Part shown: positions 50,946 to 60,610 of the stretch, one piece after another | How positions within the stretch are numbered: position 1 is the stretch's first letter | Layout of the letters: each line of letters begins with the position of its first letter | NCBI RefSeq assembly: GCF_014873945.1 | Contig: NZ_JADBEC010000001.1 | Coordinates: 1,364,001 to 1,428,000, forward strand | Length of the DNA stretch: 64,000 bases | Direction: 5' to 3' | Source of the DNA: Rhizobium viscosum | GTDB taxonomy: Bacteria; Pseudomonadota; Alphaproteobacteria; Rhizobiales; Rhizobiaceae | Position numbers and translations under genes: made by a program | The notes under the pieces: model-generated | Told to the model about the DNA's origin: nothing | Database searches by the model: none | What the model saw: the letters and a program-made list of their open reading frames with translations, nothing else

Positions 50946-51770
50946 ATGCAGAATTCCGAAATCGTTCTGATCGGCGGATCGGGAAAAACCGGTGGCCGCA
51001 TTGCCGACAGGCTGGAAGAGCTGGGACTTAACGTGCGCAAGGCGTCCCGCTCCACGATACCGGCCTTCAACTGGGAAGATCGCGCGACCTGGTGCGATGC
51101 GCTCACGGGTGCAACGAGCGCCTATGTCGCCTTCCAGCCGGACCTTTCCGTCTCCTGGGCGGCAGAGGCCATCGAGGCGCTTTCAAAGCTCGCAAGGGAG
51201 TGCGGGCTGCAGCATATCGTGCTGCTTTCCGGCCGCGGCGAAGACGGTGCGCAGCGGAGCGAAGAAGCGCTCAAGGCAGCGGGGATCGACTACACGATCC
51301 TGCGCGCCTCCTGGTTCTGCCAGAATTTCAGCGAGGGCGCTTTCGTGGAGCCGCTCATTGCCGGCAGGCTGGAGCTGCCGGCTGGCGATATCAAGGAGCC
51401 CTTCACCGATGCCGACGACATTGCCGATGCGGCAGTGGCGGCCTTCACCGATATCAGGCATCGCAACAGGATCTATGAGCTGACCGGCCCTCGCGCCCTG
51501 ACCTTCCGCGAAGCCGTTGCCGAGATTGCCGCAGCCGCGGACCGTCCGATAGAATATGCGCAGGTATCGATGGCGGATTTCAAGGACGGACTTGCCGCTG
51601 CGGGAATACCCGAGCAGATCGTGGCGCTTCTGGAAGAACTCTTCGGAGAAGTGCTCGATGGGCGCAATTCCGAGGTGATGGGTGGCGTGACAGAGATACT
51701 CGGCCGCCCCGCAAGGGATTTCAGCCAATATGTGCGGGAGACCGCGGCAACCGGATTGTGGAGCGCCTGA
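50946..51770 (+). CDS. NmrA/SDR-like NAD(P)-binding protein
   Basis: A 274-residue atypical short-chain dehydrogenase-like protein. The Rossmann motif is LIGGSGKTGGRIADRLEELG. HIVLLSGRGEDGAQRSEEAL and LRASWFCQNFSEGAFVEPL are typical of NmrA/QOR2-like sensors and NAD(P)H-binding quinone reductases. There is no YxxxK catalytic pair, so it may sense redox or act on quinones. GAGGAG precedes the ATG. It is co-transcribed with the DUF1772 gene 2 bp downstream. Confidence 0.82.
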   Translation: MQNSEIVLIGGSGKTGGRIADRLEELGLNVRKASRSTIPAFNWEDRATWCDALTGATSAYVAFQPDLSVSWAAEAIEALSKLARECGLQHIVLLSGRGEDGAQRSEEALKAAGIDYTILRASWFCQNFSEGAFVEPLIAGRLELPAGDIKEPFTDADDIADAAVAAFTDIRHRNRIYELTGPRALTFREAVAEIAAAADRPIEYAQVSMADFKDGLAAAGIPEQIVALLEELFGEVLDGRNSEVMGGVTEILGRPARDFSQYVRETAATGLWSA

Positions 51771-51772
51771 CC

Positions 51773-52255
51773 ATGCAGATCGTTCTCGTCATTTCCCTCG
51801 TTGCCGCCGCTGTTGGCAGCGGCCTTGTCGCAGGCATCTTCTTTGCCTTCTCCACCTTCATCATGACTGCCTTTTCGCGCATCCCGGCCGAGCAGGGTAT
51901 TGCTGCGATGAACTCCATCAACGTGACCATCGTCCGCTCGCCCTTCATGCTGCTTTTCGTGCCGACGGCGATCCTCTGCGTCGTGATTGGCGTGCTGGCC
52001 TTCATGAACTGGCGCGGCGGCGCCTCTTCGATGATGCTCGCCGGCGCGGCGCTCTATATCGTCGCGTCCTTTCTCTCGACCATCGTCTTCAATGTGCCGA
52101 TGAATGATGCGCTCGCGAAAGTGAGCGGCAACGGCCCCGAAGCGGTGCAGCTCTGGACGACCTATCTCAGGGACTGGACCTGGTGGAACCATGTGCGCAC
52201 CATCGCCTCGCTGCTGTCGTCGGTCGCTTTCGTGCGGGCGCTCATGATCATTTGA
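51773..52255 (+). CDS. DUF1772 (anthrone oxygenase-like) membrane protein
   Basis: A 160-residue protein with four membrane helices (about residues 5-30, 55-75, 85-105, 138-158). It contains the family segments GLVAGIFFAFSTFIMTAF, FNVPMNDALAKV and WTWWNHVRTIASLLSSVAF. Fungal relatives are anthrone oxygenases, while the bacterial role is unknown. It follows the NmrA-type gene by 2 bp, suggesting a joint role in handling aromatic or quinone compounds under TetR control. Confidence 0.82.
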   Translation: MQIVLVISLVAAAVGSGLVAGIFFAFSTFIMTAFSRIPAEQGIAAMNSINVTIVRSPFMLLFVPTAILCVVIGVLAFMNWRGGASSMMLAGAALYIVASFLSTIVFNVPMNDALAKVSGNGPEAVQLWTTYLRDWTWWNHVRTIASLLSSVAFVRALMII

Positions 52256-52290
52256 AAAGGGCGGAGGGAGTATCCCTCCACCCTCGCCAA

Positions 52291-52827
52291 TCAGTTCTGC
52301 TGGCAGAAGGTGATGCGGTTATTGAAGGGGTCTATGACGCCCATTTCGAGGCCCCAGGGCGCCTCCTCGACACCCGGGTTCATGTAACGATAGTGTTTGG
52401 CGGCGAGTTCTGCCTGATAGGTTCTGACATCCCTCACCCGCACGAAGGCTCCCGCGCCGGGGCTGGCATCGCCGGAATGTTCGCTCAGGTGCAGCTGCAT
52501 GTTTTCGCGCGAGACCTGGCAATAGAGTGGGGTGTTCTCGCCGAAACGATGTTCCCAGTCGAGCGTGAAACCCAGAAAGCCACAGTAGAATTCCATGGCT
52601 TTCTCGACCGAGAAGATGCGGAAGATCGGCACGGGCGGCTGGATGCCGATCGGAGATTTCGCCCCTTCAACCTCGTCCAGCTTTGCAGAGAGAATGTTCC
52701 ACTGGTCGAAGCCGAATTGTCTGGCGACAATCTCCAGGGTTTCGCTATGAGTGAGGGAAATATCGCGGTCGGCAAGCGCCTGCCGCAGGGTTTTTGCCAT
52801 AAGCTTGGCATCGCGAAAATCGCGCAT
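52291..52827 (-). CDS. Two-part VOC protein with glyoxalase-related N-terminus
   Basis: A 178-residue protein. Residues 1-55 (MRDFRDAKLMAKTLRQALAD, SLTHSETLEIVARQFGFDQW) are the helical module often found before bleomycin-resistance-type VOC domains. Residues 62-178 are a VOC domain (PIFRIFSVEKAMEFYCGFLG, YCQVSRENMQLHLSEHSGDA, NPGVEEAPWGLEMGVIDPFN). It could bind a drug or a small metabolite. The start at 52827 is taken for the family N-terminus, and the ORF extends upstream without support. Confidence 0.8.
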   Translation of the reverse strand: MRDFRDAKLMAKTLRQALADRDISLTHSETLEIVARQFGFDQWNILSAKLDEVEGAKSPIGIQPPVPIFRIFSVEKAMEFYCGFLGFTLDWEHRFGENTPLYCQVSRENMQLHLSEHSGDASPGAGAFVRVRDVRTYQAELAAKHYRYMNPGVEEAPWGLEMGVIDPFNNRITFCQQN

Positions 52828-53013
52828 GAGTTCATCCTTCCGTTGGCGGCAAACAGGAAGATCAGTGCCCGCGTCTGCTGACCCGTTCGCCATCGATTGC
52901 CAAGAGCAAGGATGTGAAGGTGGATTTGGACGCATTCACCATAATGCTTGCGCATCGCGGGGCGGCTGGCTGCATCCGGCCGGCTGTCAACTTACGAAAG
53001 GTCGCAAGAAGGA

Positions 53014-54192
53014 TCAAGAGGCCGATCGCGCATCCTCTGACGGCACCGAATGCAAGTGGCTGGCGAGTTCGACACGATTGCGGCCGGCGCGTTTTGCGAC
53101 ATAGAGCGCCTTGTCCGCCTCCCCCAGCATGGCATCGAAATCCAGCGGCTTGGAGCGGCCGGGCGCGACACCGACACTGACGGTGCATTTCAGCACCTCG
53201 TCGTCGATATAGATGTCGCGCTCCTCGAAGGCCTTGCGGATGCGCTCTGCGGCAAGCTCGGCGCGGCCGGGCATGATCTCCTTCAGCACCAGCGCGAATT
53301 CCTCACCGCCGAGGCGGGCGGCTGTATCGCCGCTGCGGCAATTGGCCGAAAGTTCGCCGGCAAAGACCTTCAGGACATGGTCGCCGGCTGCATGGCCGTA
53401 GCGGTCGTTGACCGATTTGAAATGGTCGATGTCGAAGACGACGACAGCGGTCGAAACACCCATGGCGCGGACGCCATATTGGTCGAACAGCGCGCGGCGG
53501 TTCAGCAAGCCGGTCAGCGGATCGGTGATCGCATCGATGCGGTGACGGGCGGCAAGCCGCCATTGATGCAGCGCCAGCGACAGGGCGCCGATGCCGGTCA
53601 TCCCGGCGATGCACACGGCGATACTGAGGTCTTCCGCCCAATTGCTGGGTGCGGCGCCAAGCACCAGCTTGCCGTCCCAGATCAACACGGCCGCGCAGAG
53701 GACGAAGGAAACCGCCGTCAAGGTATAGAGGGCGGTGATGCCTGATATCGGCGCAGGTGCTTCGGCACGGTCGAGCCAATATTGCCGGGCGGTGGTGAAG
53801 AGCAAGAAGGCGATGGCGAGATTATCGGCCATGAAGGCCAGACCGTCCAGCCCGGCGATCATCGGCGGAATGGATATGGCCATGGCGACAAGTGCGCGGA
53901 CGACGATGCCTGATATCGGGAGCCGGCCGGTGCGGAACTGATAGCCAGCGCCCCAGATAGTGGCAAAACCGGCATGAAACAGCACGAAGCTGCCTGCACC
54001 AAGCATGCGCTCGGGTTGCTCCACATAGAAGGCATAGGCGAAAATGCCGGCGACGACGAGAACGAGGCCGAATGCGCCGGTGAGAAGAAAGGTTTCGGCC
54101 CGGCGCACAAGCCAGCTTCCCATGAGCGTCACGGCAAGGCAGGTTGCTGAAACGCCAAGCGCCAGCAGCAATGAGTTATAGTCAAGCATCAT
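53014..54192 (-). CDS. Membrane diguanylate cyclase (GGDEF)
   Basis: A 392-residue protein with seven or so N-terminal helices (about 5-205) and a GGDEF domain (about 218-380). DPLTGLLNRRALFD, FDIDHFKSVNDRYGHAAGD and the active site RLGGEEF are intact, and the inhibitory RxxD site (RSGD, five residues before the GGEEF motif) is present. It should make cyclic di-GMP with product feedback, unlike the GGDEF-EAL protein at 13278, whose site is changed. No partner gene is adjacent. Confidence 0.9.
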   Translation of the reverse strand: MMLDYNSLLLALGVSATCLAVTLMGSWLVRRAETFLLTGAFGLVLVVAGIFAYAFYVEQPERMLGAGSFVLFHAGFATIWGAGYQFRTGRLPISGIVVRALVAMAISIPPMIAGLDGLAFMADNLAIAFLLFTTARQYWLDRAEAPAPISGITALYTLTAVSFVLCAAVLIWDGKLVLGAAPSNWAEDLSIAVCIAGMTGIGALSLALHQWRLAARHRIDAITDPLTGLLNRRALFDQYGVRAMGVSTAVVVFDIDHFKSVNDRYGHAAGDHVLKVFAGELSANCRSGDTAARLGGEEFALVLKEIMPGRAELAAERIRKAFEERDIYIDDEVLKCTVSVGVAPGRSKPLDFDAMLGEADKALYVAKRAGRNRVELASHLHSVPSEDARSAS

Positions 54193-54366
54193 GCTTTAAA
54201 TCTCCGCGGCTCCTGCCGCGCCGATAACGTTCTGAAATCTATCTCGTCATTGCTGACGAATGTCTTACGCATTCCGTTAAAAAACATGAATTTCGCAGCC
54301 GAACGTTACAAACTCAACATTCGGCGGCAACTATAAGAAGAATAATATTTAAGCCTATACAGGTTC

Positions 54367-55407
54367 TCAGGCTTTGATCTGCCAATGCAATGCAAACATC
54401 GGATCGAAGACGGTAACCGGACCGGCGCCGGTTTCGATCCTGGCTGGGAAGACGACAGGCGCATCCTGCCGCTCCAGCGTGATGCGCTCCTCGTTCGGCT
54501 CTAGCCCATACCAGGCCGGGCCGTTCAGGGAGGCGAAGGCTTCCAGCCTGTCGAGCGCACCGTCCTGCTCGAAGACATGGGCGAGGCAGCTCATCGTATT
54601 GATCGACGTATAGATCCCCGCGCAGCCGCAGGCGCATTCCTTGAGCGGATCCACATGTGGGGCAGAATCCGTGCCGAGAAAGAACCTGGCGTCGCCGCTC
54701 GTCGCCGCAGCGCGCAGCGCTAGCCTGTGGTTCTCGCGCTTGGCGACCGGCAGGCAGTAATAATGCGGGCGGATACCGCCGACGAGGATGGCGTTGCGGT
54801 TGATGATCAGGTGATGCGTGGTGATCGAGCCGGCGAGATTGGCCTTGGCCGACTTGATATAGTCGATGCCGTCAGCCGTCGTGACATGCTCCATCGTGAT
54901 TTTCAGTTCCGGCAGGCGCCTGCGCAGTGGGTCCAGCACGGTCTCGATGAAGACGGCCTCGCGATCGAAGATATCGACATCGGGCGTCGTCACTTCGCCG
55001 TGGACGCAGAGCGGCAGGCCGATCTTCGCCATGCGCTCCAGCACCGGCATCGCCTTTTCCATGTCGCGCACGCCGCCATGCGAATTTGTCGTAGCCCCGG
55101 CCGGGTAGAGCTTCACGGCGGTGATGAGGCCGCTCTTCTTGCCCTCTTCCACATCGTCGGCGCTCGTATGTTCCGTGAGATAAAGCGTCATCAGCGGCTG
55201 GAAGCGATGGCCGGCCGGAAGCGCCTTCATAATGCGTTCGCGATAGGCGGTCGCATCGGCGGTCGTGACAACGGGCGGCACCAGGTTCGGCATGATGATG
55301 GCGCGCGCAAAGGTGCTGCTCGTATCCCCGATCACACCTTCCAGCATGGCGCCGTCGCGCAGATGCAGATGCCAGTCGTCAGGACGGCGGATGGTGAGCG
55401 ATTGCAT
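54367..55407 (-). CDS. pyrC: Dihydroorotase, class II
   Basis: A 346-residue amidohydrolase of pyrimidine synthesis that closes carbamoyl-aspartate to dihydroorotate. The zinc-binding HxH is in [33 protein letters not shown] contains the lysine that is carboxylated, and FLGTDSAPH holds the late Asp. ATG 55407 is the family start with a GGAG upstream. Class II, monofunctional, E. coli-like. The neighbour frcK is on the same strand 64 bp upstream but is functionally unrelated. Confidence 0.93.
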   Translation of the reverse strand: MQSLTIRRPDDWHLHLRDGAMLEGVIGDTSSTFARAIIMPNLVPPVVTTADATAYRERIMKALPAGHRFQPLMTLYLTEHTSADDVEEGKKSGLITAVKLYPAGATTNSHGGVRDMEKAMPVLERMAKIGLPLCVHGEVTTPDVDIFDREAVFIETVLDPLRRRLPELKITMEHVTTADGIDYIKSAKANLAGSITTHHLIINRNAILVGGIRPHYYCLPVAKRENHRLALRAAATSGDARFFLGTDSAPHVDPLKECACGCAGIYTSINTMSCLAHVFEQDGALDRLEAFASLNGPAWYGLEPNEERITLERQDAPVVFPARIETGAGPVTVFDPMFALHWQIKA

Positions 55408-55471
55408 GGGAGCCTCCGAAGCGATGCGGGTTTCGCTTCGATAGCACCAAGACCGGTCCGGAAACAACTGT

Positions 55472-56104
55472 TCAGGCCAGCGCGATTTCCAATGTGATGT
55501 CTGCAGGCCGGCGATTCTCGAGGATGAGGCGACCGTTCGGCAGGTCGTTGCCATAGACTTTGGCGCTTGCTTCTTCCTCGGTCAGCTTATAACCGCGCCA
55601 GCGATCCCAGAGGCGCTCTTCCAGGACCTCCATCGGCGGGGCGAGCATGATCGTATAATCGAAGATGCCGTCGAGTTCGGCCCATTTGCCCTGGGTGAAG
55701 AGCAGATAGTTGCCCTCGATGATGATGAAGCGGTCCTGGGGATCGATCGGCCGGGCAGAGGCGATGGCAAGCTCACGCGAACGGTCGAAGACGGGAACGA
55801 GGACCTCCTGATCGGCGGGGCGCACGGCTTTGACGATATCGAGGAAGCCGCGTACATCGAAGGTTTCCGGAATGCCCTTGCGGGCCAGCAGACCACGCTC
55901 GATGAGAATGGCGTTGTCCATATGAAAGCCGTCCATGGGAAGCACCGAGGCGCTCTCGCCCTTGGCCTTCAGGGCGCTGGCGACATTGTCGGCCATAGTG
56001 GATTTGCCGGCGCCAGGTGGGCCGGCGATCGCGATGAGGAAGCGCCTGATGTTGCCGGCGCGGTTCAGAACCTCGCCGACAATTTCGTCTATTCTTGCAT
56101 TCAT
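55472..56104 (-). CDS. frcK: FrcK, P-loop kinase-like protein of the fructose locus
   Basis: A 210-residue uridine-kinase-like protein: P-loop [15 protein letters not shown] at about residues 27-41, [22 protein letters not shown] and [12 protein letters not shown]. It matches FrcK, the last gene of the S. meliloti frcBCAK operon, proposed to be a sugar or nucleoside kinase although its true substrate is unsettled. The ATG overlaps the frcA stop as ATGA (56101-56104). A separate PfkB fructokinase gene lies at 48433. Confidence 0.87.
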   Translation of the reverse strand: MNARIDEIVGEVLNRAGNIRRFLIAIAGPPGAGKSTMADNVASALKAKGESASVLPMDGFHMDNAILIERGLLARKGIPETFDVRGFLDIVKAVRPADQEVLVPVFDRSRELAIASARPIDPQDRFIIIEGNYLLFTQGKWAELDGIFDYTIMLAPPMEVLEERLWDRWRGYKLTEEEASAKVYGNDLPNGRLILENRRPADITLEIALA

Positions 56105-56883
56105 GCAGCGACGGGCTCCGCAGGAACTGCCTTGGCGCCGGTCATGAAGGCGACGGCATCGGACATCGTGTATTCCTTGGGATTGATGACCGTCAAGCGG
56201 CGCCCAAGGCGATGGATATGGATGCGGTCCGCCACCTCGAAGACATGCGGCATGTTGTGCGAGATGAGCACGATCGGAATGCCGCGGGCGCGCACGTCGA
56301 GGATGAGTTCCAGCACACGACGGCTTTCCTTGACGCCGAGAGCGGCAGTCGGCTCGTCCATGATGATGACCTTTGAGCCGAACGCGGCCGCACGGGCAAC
56401 GGCCACGCCCTGACGCTGGCCGCCGGAAAGCGTTTCCACCGCCTGGTTGATATTCTGGATGGTCATCAGGCCGAGTTCGGAAAGCTTGGCGCGTGCCTTT
56501 CTTTCCATCGTCGGCCGGTCGAGCATACGGAACCACGAACCCAGCGGACCCGGTTTACGGATCTCGCGGCCGAGGAACATGTTGTCGGCGATCGACAGTG
56601 CCGGCGAAAGGGCAAGGTTCTGATAGACGGTTTCGATGCCTGCTTCGCGCGCTTCCATCGGCGACCTGAAATGCACCTGCCGGCCTTCCAGGGTGATCAC
56701 TCCTTCGTCGGGGGTGACGGCTCCAGATATCGCCTTGATGAGCGAGGATTTACCGGCACCGTTATCGCCGATGACAGCGAGGATTTCGCCCGGATAGAGG
56801 TCGAAATCGGCATTGTCGAGCGCTGTCACACGTCCATAACGCTTGACGAGGCCGCGGGCGGTGAGAATGGGTTCGACAGCCAT
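56101..56883 (-). CDS. frcA: Fructose ABC transporter ATPase
   Basis: A 260-residue single-NBD ATPase, unlike the double-domain RbsA type. Walker A is GDNGAGKSSLIKAI at about residue 38, signature LSGGQRQGVAVARA at about 146 and Walker B VIIMDEPTAALG. A single NBD is the known form of FrcA in S. meliloti. The ATG at 56883 gives MAVEPILTARG. It overlaps frcK by 4 bp and starts 2 bp past the frcC stop. Confidence 0.92.
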   Translation of the reverse strand: MAVEPILTARGLVKRYGRVTALDNADFDLYPGEILAVIGDNGAGKSSLIKAISGAVTPDEGVITLEGRQVHFRSPMEAREAGIETVYQNLALSPALSIADNMFLGREIRKPGPLGSWFRMLDRPTMERKARAKLSELGLMTIQNINQAVETLSGGQRQGVAVARAAAFGSKVIIMDEPTAALGVKESRRVLELILDVRARGIPIVLISHNMPHVFEVADRIHIHRLGRRLTVINPKEYTMSDAVAFMTGAKAVPAEPVAA

Positions 56884-56885
56884 GG

Positions 56886-57950
56886 TTACACCGAAACCTT
56901 TCTGATCCACTGATCGATGGCGACGGCGGCGATGATCAGCACGCCGGTCAGCAGGACTTTCCATTGCGGGTCGGCGCCGAGCATATTGAGCCCCATCGAC
57001 ACGACGCCGACGATCATGGCGCCGAAAAGCGTGCCGAGAATAGAGCCACGACCGCCGAACAGCGAGATGCCGCCGATCACGGTCGCGGTGATCGCCTGGA
57101 GATTGTAATCGGTGACGGCCGAGGACGGGGAGATCGAGCCGTTGCGGCCGATCGAGACCCAGGCCGCGAAGGCGGCGATGACGCCCGATATGGTGTAGAC
57201 GGTCAGCAATACCTTCTTGGCCTGGATGCCGGAAAGCTTGGCTGCTTCCGGATCGTCGCCGACTGCATAGACATGCCTTCCCCAGGCGGTGTGGTTGAGC
57301 ACATACCAGAGTAGAAGAACGAGCAGCACCATGGCGACGACGCCGAGCGTCAGCACGGCACTGCCGAGCTTGAAGCTCGCGGCGAAAAGATGCAGCAGCG
57401 GCGCCTGTTCGTCCACGTCGGTATCGCGGATCGTCTCGTTGGCGGAATAGATGAAATTCGTCGCCATGACGATGTTCCAGGTGCCGAGCGTGACGATGAA
57501 TGGCGGCAGCTTCATGAAGGCGACGAGGAAGCCGTTCAGCAATCCACACAGGCCGCCAACAAGCAGGCCGGCAACAACGGCGATCGGCGTCGGTATGCCA
57601 TAGGTAATGGCGACATTACCCATGATCACGGCCGAGATGACCATGATGACGCCGATCGAAAGATCGATGCCGGCGGTCAGGATCACCAGTGTCTGGGCCG
57701 CACCGAGAATGCCGACGATGGCGATCTGCTGCAGGATCAGGGTCAGGGTGTAGGACGAGAAGAACCGTCCGCCAATCGTTATCCCGAAGATGATGATCGC
57801 CAGCACCAGCACGATCAACGGCACGGCGGCCGGTGTCGAGTGCAGAAAATGCTGCGCGCGTTTGATCAGCGAGACATTCTCGTGCTCGAACGAAGCAACG
57901 CTCTTGTCGCTTTCGTCGAGGACGCGTTCAAATTCCTGTGCTCCGGTCAT
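56886..57950 (-). CDS. frcC: Fructose ABC transporter permease
   Basis: A 354-residue permease with 8-10 helices. It has LGAAQTLVILTAGIDLSIGV, KLPPFIVTLGTWNIVMATNF, the coupling loop GDDPEAAKLSGIQAKKVLL and ITATVIGGISLFGGRGSILG. ATG 57950 has GGAGGAACC directly upstream. The longer ORF is unsupported. It follows the frcB hairpin and belongs to frcBCAK. Confidence 0.92.
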   Translation of the reverse strand: MTGAQEFERVLDESDKSVASFEHENVSLIKRAQHFLHSTPAAVPLIVLVLAIIIFGITIGGRFFSSYTLTLILQQIAIVGILGAAQTLVILTAGIDLSIGVIMVISAVIMGNVAITYGIPTPIAVVAGLLVGGLCGLLNGFLVAFMKLPPFIVTLGTWNIVMATNFIYSANETIRDTDVDEQAPLLHLFAASFKLGSAVLTLGVVAMVLLVLLLWYVLNHTAWGRHVYAVGDDPEAAKLSGIQAKKVLLTVYTISGVIAAFAAWVSIGRNGSISPSSAVTDYNLQAITATVIGGISLFGGRGSILGTLFGAMIVGVVSMGLNMLGADPQWKVLLTGVLIIAAVAIDQWIRKVSV

Positions 57951-58060
57951 GGTTCCTCCTTCGCAGCCGCGCGCCGAACTCACGCGAAAGCCGTCGCCGA
58001 TAGTCTTCCGGTCTTTGTTCAGCCGGTTTGTCGGGCGACGGCATATGGTCCGCCCAAAAC

Positions 58061-58082
58061 GGCCGGGGATCAAGCCCCGGCC
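58061..58082 (-). terminator. Intra-operon stem-loop between frcB and frcC
   Basis: GGCCGGGG (58061-58068) and CCCCGGCC (58075-58082) are perfect 8-bp arms without a T run. It lies 27 bp past the frcB stop and probably protects the frcB message or limits read-through. Confidence 0.6.
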
Positions 58083-58108
58083 ACTTCTCACACTTATTCA
58101 GGTGGGGC

Positions 58109-59128
58109 TTAGCCCCAGCACTTGTCCGTGCCTTCCTTGGTGTCGATCGACTTGACGCCGGAGACCGGCTTGTCAGTGACGAGCGAAACGCCGGTGTCGA
58201 AGAAGGACTTGCCTTCGGTCGGCTTCGGCTTTTCGCCGCTATCGGCGAACTTCTTGATCGCCTCGATACCGAGCGACGCCATCAGCAGCGGATATTGCTG
58301 CGAGGTGGCGCCGATGACGCCTTCCTTGACCGACTTGACACCCGGGCAACCGCCGTCGACCGATACGATCAGCACGTTCTTTTCCATGCCGACAGCCTTC
58401 AGCGCCTGATAGGCACCGACAGCGGCCGGTTCGTTGATCGTGTGGATGACGTTGATGCTCGGATCCTTCTGGAGAAGGTTTTCCATGGCCTTGCGGCCGC
58501 CTTCCTCGTTGCCGTTCGTCACGTCATGGCCGACGATGCGCTTGTCATCTTCATCGCCGATCTTGTTCGGGTTCTTCGGGTCGATGCCGAAGCCGATCAT
58601 GAAGCCCTGGTCGCGCAAAACGTCGACCGTCGGCTGCGACGGGGTCAGGTCAAGGAAGCCGACCTTGGCGTCCTTGGCCTTGTCGCCGAGCGTTTCCTTA
58701 GCCCACTGGCCGATCAACTTGCCGGCGAGCAGGTTGTCGGTGGCGAAGGTGGCGTCGGCGGCATCGGCCGGCTCGAGCGGCGTGTCGAGCGCGATGACCA
58801 GCAGACCGGCATCACGCGCCTTCTTGACCGAAGAGACGATGCCCTTGGTGTCGGAAGCGGTGAGCAGGATGCCCTTTGCGCCGTCGGCAATGCAGCTTTC
58901 GATCGCTGCGACCTGGCTTTCGCTGTCGCCATCGATCTTGCCGGCATAGGACTTCAGCGAAACGCCGAGTTCCTTGGCCTTGGCCGTAGCACCTTCCTTC
59001 ATCTTGACGAAGAAGGGGTTGGTGTCGGTCTTGGTGATCAGGCATGCAGAAACATCTGCCGCCATCGCCGGAGCGGAAAAGGCAACGCCGAGCGCGAGAG
59101 CGCCGAAAGCGAGAACTGATTTCTTCAT
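58109..59128 (-). CDS. frcB: Fructose ABC transporter binding protein
   Basis: A 339-residue periplasmic protein with a signal peptide ([23 protein letters not shown] cleavage). The mature part has [60 protein letters not shown] and [20 protein letters not shown]. It matches FrcB, which binds fructose and also mannose and ribose in S. meliloti. GGAGGAATTC precedes the ATG. Transcription starts from the divergent region with the ROK gene. Confidence 0.92.
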   Translation of the reverse strand: MKKSVLAFGALALGVAFSAPAMAADVSACLITKTDTNPFFVKMKEGATAKAKELGVSLKSYAGKIDGDSESQVAAIESCIADGAKGILLTASDTKGIVSSVKKARDAGLLVIALDTPLEPADAADATFATDNLLAGKLIGQWAKETLGDKAKDAKVGFLDLTPSQPTVDVLRDQGFMIGFGIDPKNPNKIGDEDDKRIVGHDVTNGNEEGGRKAMENLLQKDPSINVIHTINEPAAVGAYQALKAVGMEKNVLIVSVDGGCPGVKSVKEGVIGATSQQYPLLMASLGIEAIKKFADSGEKPKPTEGKSFFDTGVSLVTDKPVSGVKSIDTKEGTDKCWG

Positions 59129-59248
59129 GAATTCCTCCCAGAGATTAGCCGACCCGCCCCCAAGGCGGTGCCGGAATTCATGCACGGCGAGACTTGCAGA
59201 ATGTGACATGAGCCCCTCCCAAAGCCGTCCCGTGCCGTTGACGATGGC

Positions 59249-59278
59249 AATTAAGAGCGAAAGAAAACGGCTTGTCAA
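59249..59278 (-). promoter_or_regulatory. Probable frcB promoter
   Basis: On the minus strand TTGACA (59278-59273) and TTAATT (59254-59249) are separated by 18 nt, giving a sigma70-like promoter with a leader of about 110 nt before frcB. Confidence 0.5.
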
Positions 59279-59291
59279 TAAATAAATCCAA

Positions 59292-59308
59292 TTGAATTAT
59301 TAATTCGA
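59292..59308. promoter_or_regulatory. Putative FrcR operator
   Basis: TTGAATT (59292-59298) and AATTCGA (59302-59308) form an imperfect palindrome around ATT, between the frcB promoter and the ROK regulator gene. ROK repressors bind AT-rich palindromes of this type. Confidence 0.45.
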
Positions 59309-59362
59309 TGTGGCATGCTGGCGGGAAATCGGGCATAGGCCGTTAATCGGGAGGAGTGGCCA

Positions 59363-60610
59363 ATGTCGTCCTTGGATGGTCCGGATTCGATGCCGGCCCC
59401 ACCGCCAATTCTGAATCCGTCCGGAGGCGCGAACCAGATCAGGGTGCGCGCCTATAACGAACGGCTCGTGCTATCGCTGGTGCGCCTCTACGGCGCCCTG
59501 TCGAAGGCCGATATCGCACGTCGCAGCGGACTTTCGGCCCAGACCGTCTCCGTCATCATGCGGGTGCTGGAGAAGGAAGGGCTGCTTTCGCGCGGCGAGC
59601 CTGTCCGCGGCCGCGTCGGCCAGCCATCCATACCCATGCGGCTCAATCCGGATGCCGTCTATTCCTTCGGCGTAAAGATCGGCCGGCGCAGCGCCGACCT
59701 CGTATTGATGGATTTTGTCGGCAGAATCCGGCTGCAGCTGCACAGGATCTATGCCTATCCCCTGCCCGACGAGATCCTGTCCTTCGTGACCCAGGGGATC
59801 AAGGAACTGGAAGGCAAGCTGGACGAGCGCGAGCGCAGCCGCATCGCCGGCCTCGGCATCGCGGCCCCGTTCGAGCTCTGGAACTGGGCCGATGAGGTGG
59901 GCGCACCCGAGGGCGCGATGGAGGTCTGGCGCGATTTCGATCTGCAGTCAGAAATCGCCAGGCAGGTCTCCTACCAGGTCTTCCTGCAGAACGACGCGAC
60001 CAGCGCCTGCGGTGCGGAACTGGTGTTCGGCATCGGCCCGTCCTATCCGGATTTCGTCTATTTCTTCATCGGATCCTTCATTGGTGGCGGGATCGTTCTG
60101 AATTCATCAATCTTTTCCGGCAAGACGGGAACGGCAGGAGCCATCGGTCCGCTGCCGGTGCGCGGCAAGAACGGCGAGACGCTGCAGCTTCTGGAGATCG
60201 CTTCCATCTTCGTCTTGGAAAACATGCTGCGCGAGCGCGGCATCGACCCGCAGCCGCTCTGGTATTCGGCCGATGACTGGGTGGATTTCGGCGAACCGAT
60301 GGAGGCCTGGATCCAGGATACGGCCAAGGCGCTGGCACAGGCGATCGTGGCCGCGGCCTCGATCATCGACTTCAGCGCCGCCGTCATCGATGGCGGCTTT
60401 CCGGACTGGGTGCGCCGGCGCATCGTGCAGGCGACGATCCACGAAGCTGAAAAGCTCGACCTGCAAGGCGTCGTCATGCCTGATATCGTCGAAGGCGTGG
60501 TCGGCGCGCAGGCACGTGCCATCGGCGGCGCCAGCCTGCCGATCTTCGCGCGTTATCTCACCGACCAGAATGTACTTTTCAAGGAGATCGACAATGCTGA
60601 AAGGGCTTGA
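59363..60610 (+). CDS. frcR: ROK-family repressor, probable FrcR
   Basis: A 415-residue ROK protein. The N-terminal HTH is at about residues 35-75 (LYGALSKADIARRSGLSAQT, VSVIMRVLEKEGLLSRGEPV) and the ROK fold follows. The usual ROK zinc CxCGxxGC cluster is not visible and the sugar-kinase motifs are weak (GSFIGGGIVLNSSIFSGKTG), so it is a regulator and not a kinase. It is divergent from frcBCAK and presumably represses it in response to fructose. Its 3' end overlaps the FucU-like gene by 17 bp, showing an operon. Confidence 0.87.
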   Translation: MSSLDGPDSMPAPPPILNPSGGANQIRVRAYNERLVLSLVRLYGALSKADIARRSGLSAQTVSVIMRVLEKEGLLSRGEPVRGRVGQPSIPMRLNPDAVYSFGVKIGRRSADLVLMDFVGRIRLQLHRIYAYPLPDEILSFVTQGIKELEGKLDERERSRIAGLGIAAPFELWNWADEVGAPEGAMEVWRDFDLQSEIARQVSYQVFLQNDATSACGAELVFGIGPSYPDFVYFFIGSFIGGGIVLNSSIFSGKTGTAGAIGPLPVRGKNGETLQLLEIASIFVLENMLRERGIDPQPLWYSADDWVDFGEPMEAWIQDTAKALAQAIVAAASIIDFSAAVIDGGFPDWVRRRIVQATIHEAEKLDLQGVVMPDIVEGVVGAQARAIGGASLPIFARYLTDQNVLFKEIDNAERA

